Source of the DNA: Oscillospiraceae bacterium
GTDB taxonomy: Bacteria > Bacillota > Clostridia > Oscillospirales > Ruminococcaceae
Assembly (NCBI GenBank): GCA_017399765.1
Contig: JAFQBH010000011.1
Span: forward strand, 1 to 36,466
Length of the DNA: 36,466 nucleotides
Direction of reading: 5' to 3'
Shown one piece after another: positions 15,763-23,558 of this stretch. Within the stretch, counting starts at the first letter, position 1; each line of letters opens with the position of its first letter. The position numbers and the translations under genes are program-made. The notes beneath the pieces are model-generated. The model had not been told where the DNA came from. It was given only the letters and a program-made list of their open reading frames with translations, and did no database searches.

Positions 15763-18363
15763 TTATGTCAGTTTATCAATGTTATCAAACGGACGGTAAA
15801 AACTCTTTTTTCCGTAAGTTTCAATTGTATTTTGAATCTGTTTGTTTATGAACTCAACTTCCTCGCGGAGTTCATTCGCAGACATTCTTAAAACACCGGT
15901 TCTCAAAGCGGCAACCTGGATAAGGTTATCGGAAGTTGCAACCTTTACGTTATAGTTTTTTCCGATATCCTGAACAAGTTTTTCGATATACATATCGCCG
16001 GTTTCGTTTTCCTTTGTATAAGCGACGTGGATTTCGTGATAATCGAATTTTTCGCCGTAGTTTCCTTTAACTTTATATCCATCGAAAACCAAAACCAGTT
16101 CACATTTTGTATATCCGCGATAGTTCGCAAGGATATCCATAAGAATATGTCGGGCGGCATCGAGATTTTCGGAAGCGAGTTTTTTAAGGCCTTCCCAGGC
16201 AAAGATTATGTTATAACCGTCAACGATAAGGTAATCTTTTTTCTTTGGTGCGGCTGCTTTATATTCTTTCGGGCGGTCCATAACCGCTTCGGAATATTGC
16301 TTTCTGCGAATCGGACCGAATTCCCTTTCCATTATCGCTTCCAGTTCTTTTTCATCAATGCTGAAATTCCTGCGGAAAACTTTTACGTTCGGAATAAGCG
16401 GAATTCCGTTTTCAATGCTGAAATCGATTCCGCTGGAAACATGCATGTGTTTTTCAACTTCGTTCCATTTTACGTTTATTCCTGCGCCATGGGAACAGAA
16501 AACAGAATCCGGACTGTTGAGAACATCTGCTTCCGGGTCATATCCGAATTCAGCAATAACCTCTTCGGTGTTATGGCAAGGGGCGTAGCCATCGGAAAAA
16601 CAGACCAGTTTTCCTCTTCCGTGGGTATAAGAAAGGACATCTTTAAGATAGGAGCGCATTGTTGAAACCGGCGCTCTTCCGGAAATTTCGACCATATCGC
16701 CTTTTGTTTCCGGAGAACCGAAAGTTCCGTTCATCTCTCTGATATCGTTTATGGCGCGTCCTATCTGCTCCGATGGTACTTCAAGACGGAAAGCATAATA
16801 AGGTTCAAGAAGAACGTTTTTCGCTTTCATAAGTCCCTGGCGTACTGCGCGGTAAGTTGCCTGACGGAAATCACCGCCTTCGGTGTGTTTTATATGTGCG
16901 CGCCCCGCAACAAGGGTTATTTTAACGTCTGTAAGAGGCGAACCGGTGAGCACACCTAGATGTGTTTTTTCCGCAAGGTGTGTCAGAACAAGCCTTTGCC
17001 AGTTGCGGTCAAGGGTATCTTCGCTGCAGCGGGTTTCGAGCAGAATTCCGCTTCCGGGTTCTCCGGGTTCTATTACAAGATGAACTTCCGCATAATGGCG
17101 GAGAGGTTCAAAATGACCTACTCCCTCCACCGGTTCGGCAATTGTTTCACGATAGATGATTTTTCCTTCATCAAGACCGATTTCCGTTCCGAAACGTTCA
17201 GAAACCATGCTTTTGAGGATCTCTTCCTGAACTTCACCCATAAGGCTTGCATAAATTCCGCCGAGCTGTTCGTTCCATTCAATATGGAGCTGGGGGTCTT
17301 CGTCCTCAAGCTGCTTAAGCTTCGGCAAAAACTGCGCCGGAGAAATTCCTTCAGGAAGTTTTATACGGTAAGTCAGAACAGGCTCCAGAATCGGTTCAAA
17401 TCCGGCTTCTTCGAAGCCAAGTCCCTGGCCGGGAAAGGTTTTTGAAAGCCCAAGGACCGCAACAACGCTTCCCTGCTTTGCCTCATCAACCGGTTCAAAC
17501 TTCGCACCGGAATATATTCGGAGTATATTTGCTTTTTCCTCAACCGGTTCGGAAGAATCTTTCGGCTTATATGAAACGACCGAACGAACTTTGAAACTTC
17601 CGCCGGTGATCTTCATAAAAGTCATTCGGTTCCCCTGAACATCCCTTGAAATTTTGAAAACCTTTGCGCCGAAATCCTCTTTTTGTTCCGGTTCATCAGC
17701 AAATTCTTCAAAGCCTTCAATAAATTCCGAAACGCCGGAAAGGCGCAAGGCCGAGCCGAAAAAGCAAGGGAAAACTTTCCGTTCTTTTATGAGCACGGAA
17801 ATTTCTTCGGTGCTCAAGTTTCCGTTTTCCATATATTTTTCCATGCTCAACTCATCCGCAAGAGCTATGTTTTCATAAAATTCATCGTCTTTTTCGGAAA
17901 AATCAACACAGCTCCCCGAAAGATTTTCACGAAGATTCTTCATTATCACAGATTTATCCGTATCTTCAAGGTCCATTTTATTTATGAAAACAAAAACCGG
18001 AACATTATAGCGTGAAAGAAGTTTCCATAAAGTTTCGGTATGGACCTGAACGCCGTCTCTTGCGCTTATTACAAGAACAGCATAATCCATAACCTGCATG
18101 GTGCGTTCGGTTTCGGAAGAAAAATCGACGTGACCGGGGGTATCGAGAAGGGTTATTTCCATTTTTTCGGTTTTAATAACCGCCTGTTTTGAAAAAATGG
18201 TAATTCCGCGCTCGCGTTCAATTTCGTTGTTATCGAGAAAAGCGTTTTTGTTATCAACTCTTCCGAGCTTTTTTATTTTTCCTGTGGAATATAAAAGCGC
18301 TTCGGAAAGTGTTGTTTTTCCTGCGTCAACATGAGCAAGAATTCCGACAACCAGTTTTTTCAT
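15763..18363 (-). CDS. TetM/EF-G-like translation GTPase fused to a Rae1/YacP-type NYN nuclease domain
   Basis: Residues 1 to about 690 align with ribosomal-protection GTPases (TetM/TetO type). G1 AHVDAGKT (10-17), G2 RERGITI (50-56), G3 DTPGHVD (74-80) and G4 NKMD (128-131) are intact. EF-G-like domains II to V follow, including GDFRQATYRAVRQG and the THGRG segment. Family members bind the ribosome and dislodge tetracycline; a housekeeping or stress role is equally possible. After a basic linker, residues 710-866 match YacP/Rae1: VDGYNIIFAW, LVFDGY, YTKENETGDMYIEKL, ATSD and RMSANEL, with acidic residues Asp715, Asp761, Asp790 and Asp812. Bacillus subtilis Rae1 cuts mRNA in the ribosomal A site. 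TetM is about 640 residues, so this 866-residue fusion is much longer. The start has AAAGGGGG nine bases ahead. Confidence 0.93.
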   Translation of the reverse strand: MKKLVVGILAHVDAGKTTLSEALLYSTGKIKKLGRVDNKNAFLDNNEIERERGITIFSKQAVIKTEKMEITLLDTPGHVDFSSETERTMQVMDYAVLVISARDGVQVHTETLWKLLSRYNVPVFVFINKMDLEDTDKSVIMKNLRENLSGSCVDFSEKDDEFYENIALADELSMEKYMENGNLSTEEISVLIKERKVFPCFFGSALRLSGVSEFIEGFEEFADEPEQKEDFGAKVFKISRDVQGNRMTFMKITGGSFKVRSVVSYKPKDSSEPVEEKANILRIYSGAKFEPVDEAKQGSVVAVLGLSKTFPGQGLGFEEAGFEPILEPVLTYRIKLPEGISPAQFLPKLKQLEDEDPQLHIEWNEQLGGIYASLMGEVQEEILKSMVSERFGTEIGLDEGKIIYRETIAEPVEGVGHFEPLRHYAEVHLVIEPGEPGSGILLETRCSEDTLDRNWQRLVLTHLAEKTHLGVLTGSPLTDVKITLVAGRAHIKHTEGGDFRQATYRAVRQGLMKAKNVLLEPYYAFRLEVPSEQIGRAINDIREMNGTFGSPETKGDMVEISGRAPVSTMRSYLKDVLSYTHGRGKLVCFSDGYAPCHNTEEVIAEFGYDPEADVLNSPDSVFCSHGAGINVKWNEVEKHMHVSSGIDFSIENGIPLIPNVKVFRRNFSIDEKELEAIMEREFGPIRRKQYSEAVMDRPKEYKAAAPKKKDYLIVDGYNIIFAWEGLKKLASENLDAARHILMDILANYRGYTKCELVLVFDGYKVKGNYGEKFDYHEIHVAYTKENETGDMYIEKLVQDIGKNYNVKVATSDNLIQVAALRTGVLRMSANELREEVEFINKQIQNTIETYGKKSFYRPFDNIDKLT

Positions 18364-18433
18364 AACGATCCCCCTTTCCGGATAAATTTTTTTATATTAT
18401 AACATATTATAAGCAATTCTTAAAGCAAAAAAA

Positions 18434-18456
18434 ACTCCCGCAATGCGGGAGTTTTT
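18434..18456 (-). terminator. Terminator of the lipoprotein/HD cluster
   Basis: A CTCCCGC/GCGGGAG stem with a 3-base loop, flanked by A and T runs, lies two bases past the stop codon at 18458. Confidence 0.88.
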
Positions 18457-18457
18457 A

Positions 18458-18811
18458 TCAGAGCATTTTATCAAGTTCAGAAAAATCGAATTCTTCTTTT
18501 AGCGCATCTTTTTCATATCTTATAAGTTCTCCCGTTGAAACATTTATTTCCGCGGCGTCATTTCCGAATGTGACATTAAGTTTTTCGCCATATAAAGATC
18601 CGCTGTAAACGGCGTCTTTATCGTGTTTTACCACAATCGCAATTTTAAGGACTTTATCGGTTTTTGCAACGATTTTCATTGCATCGTGGGGTTCGTTTCT
18701 CTTGATATTTTCCGGATTAAAGATTACATCATATTCCTTTTCATCACAGCCGATCACAAATTTTTCGTCGGTTTCAAGAACAACCGTTGCGTTTCCGCTT
18801 TGTAAAACCAT
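18458..18811 (-). CDS. Small soluble protein of unknown function
   Basis: I do not recognise this 117-residue protein. It has no signal peptide or membrane segment, is acidic towards the C-terminus and alternates short beta-like stretches (TVVLETDEKFVIG, KVLKIAIVVKHDKDAVYSG). Two in-frame ATGs compete. The second (18811) is chosen because AAAGGAG is seven to eight bases ahead, while ATG 18817 almost touches it. The gene begins 18 bases after the lipoprotein stop at 18829 and ends at the cluster's terminator, so it is probably the last cistron of a five-gene operon beginning at 20985. Confidence 0.7.
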   Translation of the reverse strand: MVLQSGNATVVLETDEKFVIGCDEKEYDVIFNPENIKRNEPHDAMKIVAKTDKVLKIAIVVKHDKDAVYSGSLYGEKLNVTFGNDAAEINVSTGELIRYEKDALKEEFDFSELDKML

Positions 18812-18828
18812 ATTCATTCTCCTTTCAA

Positions 18829-19224
18829 TCAGCCGTATCCCCAGGTTTTAAGTTCCCAAAATCCGCCTTTGTTGCGAACCAAAATCCAGTTCCATTTTGT
18901 ATATGTTTTTCCGGGTTCAAGGCTTCCGTTTTCTCCGAAAACATAAAATTCTGAAAGCAGGACTATCGCTTCATCTGCGTCATATTGCTCCGCCCAACCG
19001 TTCATTCTTTCATTTGAATATTCTTCGTCATATTCAATTTCAAGAAGAACACAGCCTTCGAAAAAAGCAAACTGACGATAGACAAGGCTCATCGCTTTTT
19101 CGATATCTCTTTCGGAATAAATTTTTGAATCATCGATGATTTTTTTCGCTGTGAAAGGAATTCCGCAGCCGGAAAGACTTATGACCAAAACCGCCGCCAA
19201 TAAAATCGCAAGAACCTTTTTCAT
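18829..19224 (-). CDS. Putative lipoprotein
   Basis: A lipoprotein signal peptide is clear: MKK, a hydrophobic core and the lipobox LSGC with Cys20. The mature part of about 112 residues is acidic and aromatic-rich (FYVFGENGSLEPGKTYTKW, ILVRNKGGFWELKTWGYG) and reads like a small beta-rich or NTF2-like fold, but I cannot name a family. ATG 19224 is preferred to the GTG at 19233, since the latter lies inside the AGAGGTG ribosome site. It sits 90 bases downstream of the second lipoprotein gene (19315) and is probably exported to the outer face of the membrane. Confidence 0.75.
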   Translation of the reverse strand: MKKVLAILLAAVLVISLSGCGIPFTAKKIIDDSKIYSERDIEKAMSLVYRQFAFFEGCVLLEIEYDEEYSNERMNGWAEQYDADEAIVLLSEFYVFGENGSLEPGKTYTKWNWILVRNKGGFWELKTWGYG

Positions 19225-19314
19225 GGAAAACACACCTCTTTTTTTCGGTTTATGCTTTCATTATAACGCAAGGATTTTTGTTTTCCATAGGTTTAATAAA
19301 ATCTTAAAAAAGGT

Positions 19315-19692
19315 TTAAGAATCCGCTTCATAAACCGCAACGCTTCCCCGGTGCTCTTCACAATATATGCGGAATTTTACCTTTCCCTTTGCGGAAAAAT
19401 TATAAGTTCCGGTTTCTGCGTTTTCGATTTCAGTTATAATTTCGCCGTTTTGATCTTTTGCAATTATATCAACTCTTCCCTCTTCGGTAACAATTTCAAT
19501 AACCATTTTCTGCTCTTCTTTTCCGATATTAAGAACATGGCCTTTTGTTCCGTCAAGAAAATCGTGCTTCTGGCTCCAGCTTGTTCCTGTTCCGCTTTCA
19601 ATGGACATAAAAGCTCTGTAACTATCCGGTTCACAGCCGGAAAAAACGAGACACATTATGACTGAAACCGCAAAAATTATAAGTTTTTTCAT
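19315..19692 (-). CDS. Putative lipoprotein
   Basis: This 125-residue protein has a lipoprotein signal (MKKLIIFAVSVIMCLVFSGC; Cys20 in the lipobox FSGC). The mature part contains a compact beta-rich stretch ending in a YNFSAKGKVKFRIYCEE-like segment, reminiscent of small beta-sandwich domains that cap exported proteins; this is inference. The ribosome site AGGTGA contains the stop codon of the HD-hydrolase gene four bases upstream, so translation of the two is likely coupled. Confidence 0.78.
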   Translation of the reverse strand: MKKLIIFAVSVIMCLVFSGCEPDSYRAFMSIESGTGTSWSQKHDFLDGTKGHVLNIGKEEQKMVIEIVTEEGRVDIIAKDQNGEIITEIENAETGTYNFSAKGKVKFRIYCEEHRGSVAVYEADS

Positions 19693-19696
19693 AATT

Positions 19697-20347
19697 TCAC
19701 CTCAGTTCGCTGTTTTCGATTTGGGCGAGGAGTTTTTTATAAAAACCTATCTGGTAATCCAGTTTTTCGAGCCACATTTCTTTTCCCGTTTTTGTTGCAA
19801 AATCAAGATTTTTATAGCTTTCAAGACGTTCTATAACTTTATTCACATGTTCGTTTTTTTCGGGAAGGCTCATTTCGTCATACTTCACCCATTTCAGGTT
19901 TTCAAAAATCCGGTAAGCGTCAAAGCGGTCTATATTATCCGCATCGCCGACGGAAAGAGCAAAAGCTGTTCTTTCCCCGGGAAAATCCGCTTCATCGTCA
20001 ACGTGGATCGCAATTCCGTAGCAGATATCTTCGATAACTTTCGGTTCCATTCCGATTTCTTCAAGAAAAGGACGGGCAATTTTGGCGGAATATCTGCCGT
20101 GGTTTCTGGCCTCTTCTCTGCTTTCAAATTCATTTATATAAGAAATATCATGAAGAAGGCAGGCAATTACCATTGCGTCAGAATCCATGCCCTCTTTTTC
20201 CGCGATTATTTTTCCTATGTTCGCGACTCTTACGGAATGTTCAAAACGGTAATCCTTTTCCGATTTTTTATCGGCAAAATATTCGCTTTCATCAAATTTC
20301 TTTTTCAAAAATTCCATTGCAAGCTCAACACAGTTTTCCGCTCTCAT
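19697..20347 (-). CDS. HD-domain phosphohydrolase
   Basis: The 216-residue protein has the metal-binding pattern of the HD superfamily: His37 in FEHSVRVA, His66-Asp67 in LLHDIS, then IHVDDE and DADNIDR in the second half. HD proteins hydrolyse nucleotides or other phosphate esters. The compact single domain resembles small predicted metal-dependent phosphohydrolases; the substrate cannot be read from sequence. Its ATG overlaps the end of the DUF3592 gene by four bases (ATGA, 20344-20347), and its stop lies in the ribosome site of the following lipoprotein gene, placing it in the middle of a tight operon. Confidence 0.86.
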   Translation of the reverse strand: MRAENCVELAMEFLKKKFDESEYFADKKSEKDYRFEHSVRVANIGKIIAEKEGMDSDAMVIACLLHDISYINEFESREEARNHGRYSAKIARPFLEEIGMEPKVIEDICYGIAIHVDDEADFPGERTAFALSVGDADNIDRFDAYRIFENLKWVKYDEMSLPEKNEHVNKVIERLESYKNLDFATKTGKEMWLEKLDYQIGFYKKLLAQIENSELR

Positions 20348-20985
20348 TTTTTCTCCTTTTTTCCGTTAACAACGGTTTTTACCATCTGAAAAATTCCAAC
20401 CGCTACCATAAGCGTCGGAATTATTGCCAAAAATCCCATTGAACCGAAGGTTTTCCAGGGAAAAACGCTTCCGCCCATCATATATAAGCAAAGTTCGCCC
20501 ACAGCAAATATAAGAAATCCTGCTGTAAAGTCAAACACATTTACATTTAGTTTTATTTTTCCGTTTATCCAAAGCCAGCAAAATATCATAAAAAGCGGAA
20601 TAAAAGTGAACATAAAACCTATGGTCAGATAGGTTACGGAGGATGTTCCGCCTTTTATAATCGCATTTTCCGGATTTTCCGGTTCATAAAGAACCGTTCT
20701 TATGCTGTCGATTTCCGGAATAACACCGGAACCATAATCCGTTTCAACAAAATATTCCGCACCGCCGGAATAGAAAACATACTTAAGACGATAGGTCGTT
20801 TCACCGTCATCATCTATATCATAAATGCTGTAATCCCGGAAATACCCCGGCGCTTCGAACCAGTCCTTAGTCTTTATTGCCAAAGAAACGCTGTTTTTTA
20901 TTCCGAGGAAAAGCAAAACGATTCCTGAAAGCAAAGCAGCGGAAAAGAGAAGAACTATTACGATTTTTTTAGGATTTATTTTCAA
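20344..20985 (-). CDS. DUF3592-type membrane protein
   Basis: The 213 residues show a membrane segment (about 8-30), an extracytoplasmic beta-rich region and three further hydrophobic segments (about 118-138, 150-172 and 182-203). In the outside region RLKYVFYSGGAEYFVE and VLYEPENPENAI match the DUF3592 pattern of a G-x-Y core followed by V.YxPxNP. The function of the family is unknown. The start is TTG 20985 with AGGGGGC nine bases ahead. It is the first gene of the cluster that runs to 18458 and overlaps the HD gene by ATGA. Confidence 0.75.
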   Translation of the reverse strand: MKINPKKIVIVLLFSAALLSGIVLLFLGIKNSVSLAIKTKDWFEAPGYFRDYSIYDIDDDGETTYRLKYVFYSGGAEYFVETDYGSGVIPEIDSIRTVLYEPENPENAIIKGGTSSVTYLTIGFMFTFIPLFMIFCWLWINGKIKLNVNVFDFTAGFLIFAVGELCLYMMGGSVFPWKTFGSMGFLAIIPTLMVAVGIFQMVKTVVNGKKEKK

Positions 20986-21035
20986 GAAGCTTCGCCCCCT
21001 TTTCGTTTTATTATATCACTATTTTTCCGATAAAA

Positions 21036-21059
21036 AAAGACCGCCTTCCGGCGGTCTTT
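21036..21059 (-). terminator. Terminator of the aldolase gene
   Basis: A perfect 10-bp stem (21036-21045 with 21050-21059, core GACCGCC) with a TTCC loop. On the minus strand it is followed by T7 and lies 14 bases past the stop codon at 21074. Confidence 0.92.
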
Positions 21060-21073
21060 CGTTCGGTTTAAAA

Positions 21074-22009
21074 TTATGCTTTTCCGTTGCAGCCGAGAAC
21101 GTCAACGATTTTATGGCGAACCATTTCTTTGATGTTTTCTCTTGCGGGTTTAAGATACTGTCTGGGGTCAAAGTGATCCGGATGCTCAACGAGATGCTGA
21201 CGGATAGAACCGGTGCAAACAAGGCGAAGGTCGGAGTCGATGTTGATTTTGCAGACTGCCATTTTTGCCGCTTCACGGAGAAGTTCTTCCGGAATACCGA
21301 TTGCATCGGGCATCTGGCCGCCGAATTCGTTAACGATTTTTACCCATTCCTGCGGAACGGAAGAAGAACCATGGAGAACGATCGGGAAACCGGGAAGTCT
21401 TTCTTCAACTTCTTTAAGAATATCGAAACGAAGTTCCGGTTTGTGGCCGGGTTTGAATTTATAAGCACCGTGGGAAGTTCCGATTGCGATCGCAAGGGAA
21501 TCAACACCGGTTCTTTCAACAAATTCCTGAACCTGTTCGGGTCTGGTATAGGAGGAATCTTCGGCGGAAACGTTTACGTCGTCTTCGATACCTGCAAGAG
21601 TTCCGAGTTCGCCTTCAACGCAAACGCCATGAGCGTGAGCATATTCAACAACCTGTCTGGTAAGAGCAATGTTATCCTCAAAGTCATATTTGGAACCGTC
21701 GATCATAACGGAAGTAAAACCGCTGTCGATGCAGCTTCTGCAAACTTCGAAATCTGCGCCGTGGTCAAGATGAAGAGCGATCGGAAGACCGGTGTCATAA
21801 ACTGCGGCTTCAACAAGTTTTGTAAGATAGATGGGTTTTGCGTAATTTCTTGCGCCGGCAGAAACCTGAAGAATAAGCGGTGCGTTTTCTTCGGCAGCTG
21901 CTTCGGTGATACCCTGGATAATTTCCATGTTATTTACGTTGAAAGCGCCGATTGCATAGCCGCCTTCATAAGCTTTTGCGAACATTTCTTTTGTTCCTAC
22001 GAGAGGCAT
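21074..22009 (-). CDS. fba: Class II fructose-1,6-bisphosphate aldolase
   Basis: This cytoplasmic glycolytic and gluconeogenic enzyme cleaves fructose-1,6-bisphosphate to dihydroxyacetone phosphate and glyceraldehyde-3-phosphate using a divalent metal. The 311-residue length is typical. The catalytic and metal-ligand signatures are intact: HLDHG with His80, Asp82 and His83, GELGTLAG with Glu134, IGTSHG with His180, and VLHGSSS with His213. ATG 22009 follows an AAAGGA site. It has its own promoter and terminator. A tagatose-bisphosphate aldolase is the main alternative, but the IGTSHGAYKFKPG segment favours fructose-bisphosphate aldolase. Confidence 0.96.
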   Translation of the reverse strand: MPLVGTKEMFAKAYEGGYAIGAFNVNNMEIIQGITEAAAEENAPLILQVSAGARNYAKPIYLTKLVEAAVYDTGLPIALHLDHGADFEVCRSCIDSGFTSVMIDGSKYDFEDNIALTRQVVEYAHAHGVCVEGELGTLAGIEDDVNVSAEDSSYTRPEQVQEFVERTGVDSLAIAIGTSHGAYKFKPGHKPELRFDILKEVEERLPGFPIVLHGSSSVPQEWVKIVNEFGGQMPDAIGIPEELLREAAKMAVCKINIDSDLRLVCTGSIRQHLVEHPDHFDPRQYLKPARENIKEMVRHKIVDVLGCNGKA

Positions 22010-22048
22010 AAAAAATTCATTCCTTTCAAAGCAATTTTTTACATATAT

Positions 22049-22077
22049 ATTCTATACTAAAAACAAATTCTTTTCAA
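22049..22077 (-). promoter_or_regulatory. Promoter of fba
   Basis: -35 TTGAAA (22072-22077), a 17-base spacer and -10 TAGAAT (22049-22054). It lies directly behind the glycosylase stop at 22091, with no terminator visible between the two genes. Confidence 0.75.
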
Positions 22078-22090
22078 TAGCAACCGGAGT

Positions 22091-22936
22091 TTATTTCGTT
22101 TTTATCCCGACAAATTTTTCGGGAAAATTCCGGGCATAATGGAAAAGGAACTGTTGGGCAATTCCCGCATAATCTGTTACGCAGGGCGGCATTTCACCGC
22201 CAAGAGCCGCGATTACCCTCTTCATCCAAACGTCCGCAGGACAGCGTTCCACCCTTCCCAATCCGTAAAGGAGAACGCAATCCGCAACTTTCGGACCGAC
22301 TCCGTGAACTTTCAAAAGTCTTTCTCTTGCTTCCGAAAGCGGAGCAGTCATAAGCGGTTCAAGTTCAAGCCTGCTCTCAAAAACCTCTTTTGCGGCGGAA
22401 GAAATATATTCCGCACGGTATCCGCAGCCAAGTTTTGAAAAGCTTTCCACCGGTTCATTTGCAAGCCTTTCCGGGGTCGGAAAAGCAAAAACTCCCGGTT
22501 CAATTTCTTCGCCGAAGGCTGCGCAAAGCCTTTCGACAATTCCTTTTATTCTTGCAATGTTGTTATTCTGGCTGATGATAAAGGTGATAAAAGCTTCCCA
22601 GGGTTCCTGGCGAAGAACTCTTATTCCCGGAGCAAATTCGCAGGCATTGCGAAGCATTTCATTTGCGCCGAAATCCGATTTAAGCTTATCATAATCACGG
22701 TTAAAATCAAAATAATCAAGCCAGATTTCGTTAAATTCCTTTTCATCTGCGCCGATAAAGATTATTCCGTCATTTTCCTGGCGGATTTTTCCGTAAACAC
22801 CTTTAACAACGCCGCGCCAATTTCCGTTTTCGTCCGGTTTCCAGCGAAAGCATTGGCCGCAGTCCAACGTTTCGGGAAGAGAAAGATCGCTTATATCGCT
22901 TACTTTTATTCCTTCGGGAATTTTTTCGATTTTCAT
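22091..22936 (-). CDS. ogg: OGG-type 8-oxoguanine DNA glycosylase/AP lyase
   Basis: The enzyme removes 8-oxoguanine from DNA in base-excision repair. The 281-residue protein has an OGG N-terminal domain (about 15-110, with LDCGQCFRW) and a helix-hairpin-helix-GPD domain. In the hairpin LLKVHGVGPKVADC the catalytic lysine is Lys216, and CPADVW supplies Asp235, equivalent to Lys249 and Asp268 of human OGG1. Most Clostridia carry this eukaryote-like form. ATG 22936 is chosen over 22984 because AAGGTG lies about nine bases ahead, while the upstream start has no such site. Confidence 0.93.
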   Translation of the reverse strand: MKIEKIPEGIKVSDISDLSLPETLDCGQCFRWKPDENGNWRGVVKGVYGKIRQENDGIIFIGADEKEFNEIWLDYFDFNRDYDKLKSDFGANEMLRNACEFAPGIRVLRQEPWEAFITFIISQNNNIARIKGIVERLCAAFGEEIEPGVFAFPTPERLANEPVESFSKLGCGYRAEYISSAAKEVFESRLELEPLMTAPLSEARERLLKVHGVGPKVADCVLLYGLGRVERCPADVWMKRVIAALGGEMPPCVTDYAGIAQQFLFHYARNFPEKFVGIKTK

Positions 22937-23293
22937 AAAAAAATCACCTTTTTCGATTGGTTTTTGTACAGTTTTTTCGAGCATTTTCGAAGTTTTTTAT
23001 GCTCGTTTTTTGAGCACCAATGCTCAAAAAAATTTTACGTAAAGTCTAATAAACTGTTTGTATGATTATGAATAAACTGTTTCCACAATGTTAAAACAAC
23101 GTTTTTTCCCTTAAAAACAAGCCTTTTGAGTTAAAGTTTTCAACGTTTTCCACCAAGTTTTCCACAAAACAGTTAAAAATAATATCCTAATTGTATAATT
23201 TCTGTTTAATAAATAATCTCCAAAAACAGCGTATAAATCGTTCCATTTTTTTAAAACTATATATGGATAAATTTTATGGAGGTGCAATCGTAA
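22937..23293. other. 357-bp intergenic region with DnaA-box-like sites and an inverted repeat
   Basis: No gene is visible. The stretch holds a perfect hairpin (TTTTTTGAGCA at 23006-23016 with its complement at 23021-23031), a repeated AATAAACTGTTT-like motif (near 23048 and 23071), and several DnaA-box-like nonamers. A -10 TATAAT at 23194-23199 probably serves the small gene at 23294. The AT content is high throughout. Confidence 0.6.
23079..23166 (+). promoter_or_regulatory. Cluster of DnaA-box-like nonamers
   Basis: GTTTCCACA (23079-23087), TTTTCCACC (23146-23154) and TTTTCCACA (23158-23166) each differ from TTATCCACA by one or two bases. TTATCCATA follows on the other strand at 23262-23270. 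The cluster sits just upstream of a probable promoter. DnaA binding is an inference. Confidence 0.35.
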
Positions 23294-23554
23294 ATGCTGC
23301 GCGGAGTTAATAAAAAAATAATAGAAATCAACAACGTCGAGGGCGGATATTTTGAAAAAATTCTTTTTTTCGTAAACGATGAAAAACGTTCCGAACCGGA
23401 TTCGGTGCTCAGCCGCCAGGCGGAAAAATATGTTTCCGATTCATGCTCTCTTCAATATAAAAAAAGCTTTTTCAGTAGTGAAACCGCAAAAATACTTCTT
23501 AAAATGGCAATTTCCGGCGGCATTGGTCTTGCCGTCGGAACATTGCTGCTTTAA
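23294..23554 (+). CDS. Small conserved-looking protein of unknown function
   Basis: This 86-residue protein begins MLRGVNKKIIEINNVEGGYFEKILFF-like (basic, then a hydrophobic strand around FEKILFFV) and ends in a hydrophobic, glycine-rich segment (about 68-86, SGGIGLAVGTLLL) that could insert in the membrane. I have the impression that similar short proteins occur across Clostridia, but cannot confirm it. GGAGGTG lies nine bases before ATG 23294. A TATAAT box at 23194 and the DnaA-like sites lie upstream. It converges with the cupin gene, with only four bases between the stops and no terminator. Confidence 0.7.
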   Translation: MLRGVNKKIIEINNVEGGYFEKILFFVNDEKRSEPDSVLSRQAEKYVSDSCSLQYKKSFFSSETAKILLKMAISGGIGLAVGTLLL

Positions 23555-23558
23555 ATAA

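Noticed and set aside
16027-17445. Plus-strand frames of 212 and 161 codons inside the GTPase-NYN gene
   Set aside because: Antisense shadows of a well-supported gene.
15763-18363. Calling the GTPase fusion a tetracycline-resistance gene
   Set aside because: The GTPase part resembles TetM, but length, fused nuclease domain and housekeeping context do not show resistance; sequence alone cannot establish it.
21113-22060. 315-codon plus-strand frame
   Set aside because: Antisense of the class II aldolase; Phe/Cys-rich product with no start signal.
23006-23031. Perfect hairpin considered as a terminator
   Set aside because: The T-run precedes and the A-run follows the stem on plus, and the hairpin is upstream of both neighbouring genes, so it does not end any transcript on either strand.
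23079-23270. Chromosomal origin of replication
   Set aside because: Only near-match DnaA boxes, no dnaA/dnaN/rpmH neighbours and no consistent strand switch of genes around it; kept only as a DnaA-box-like cluster.
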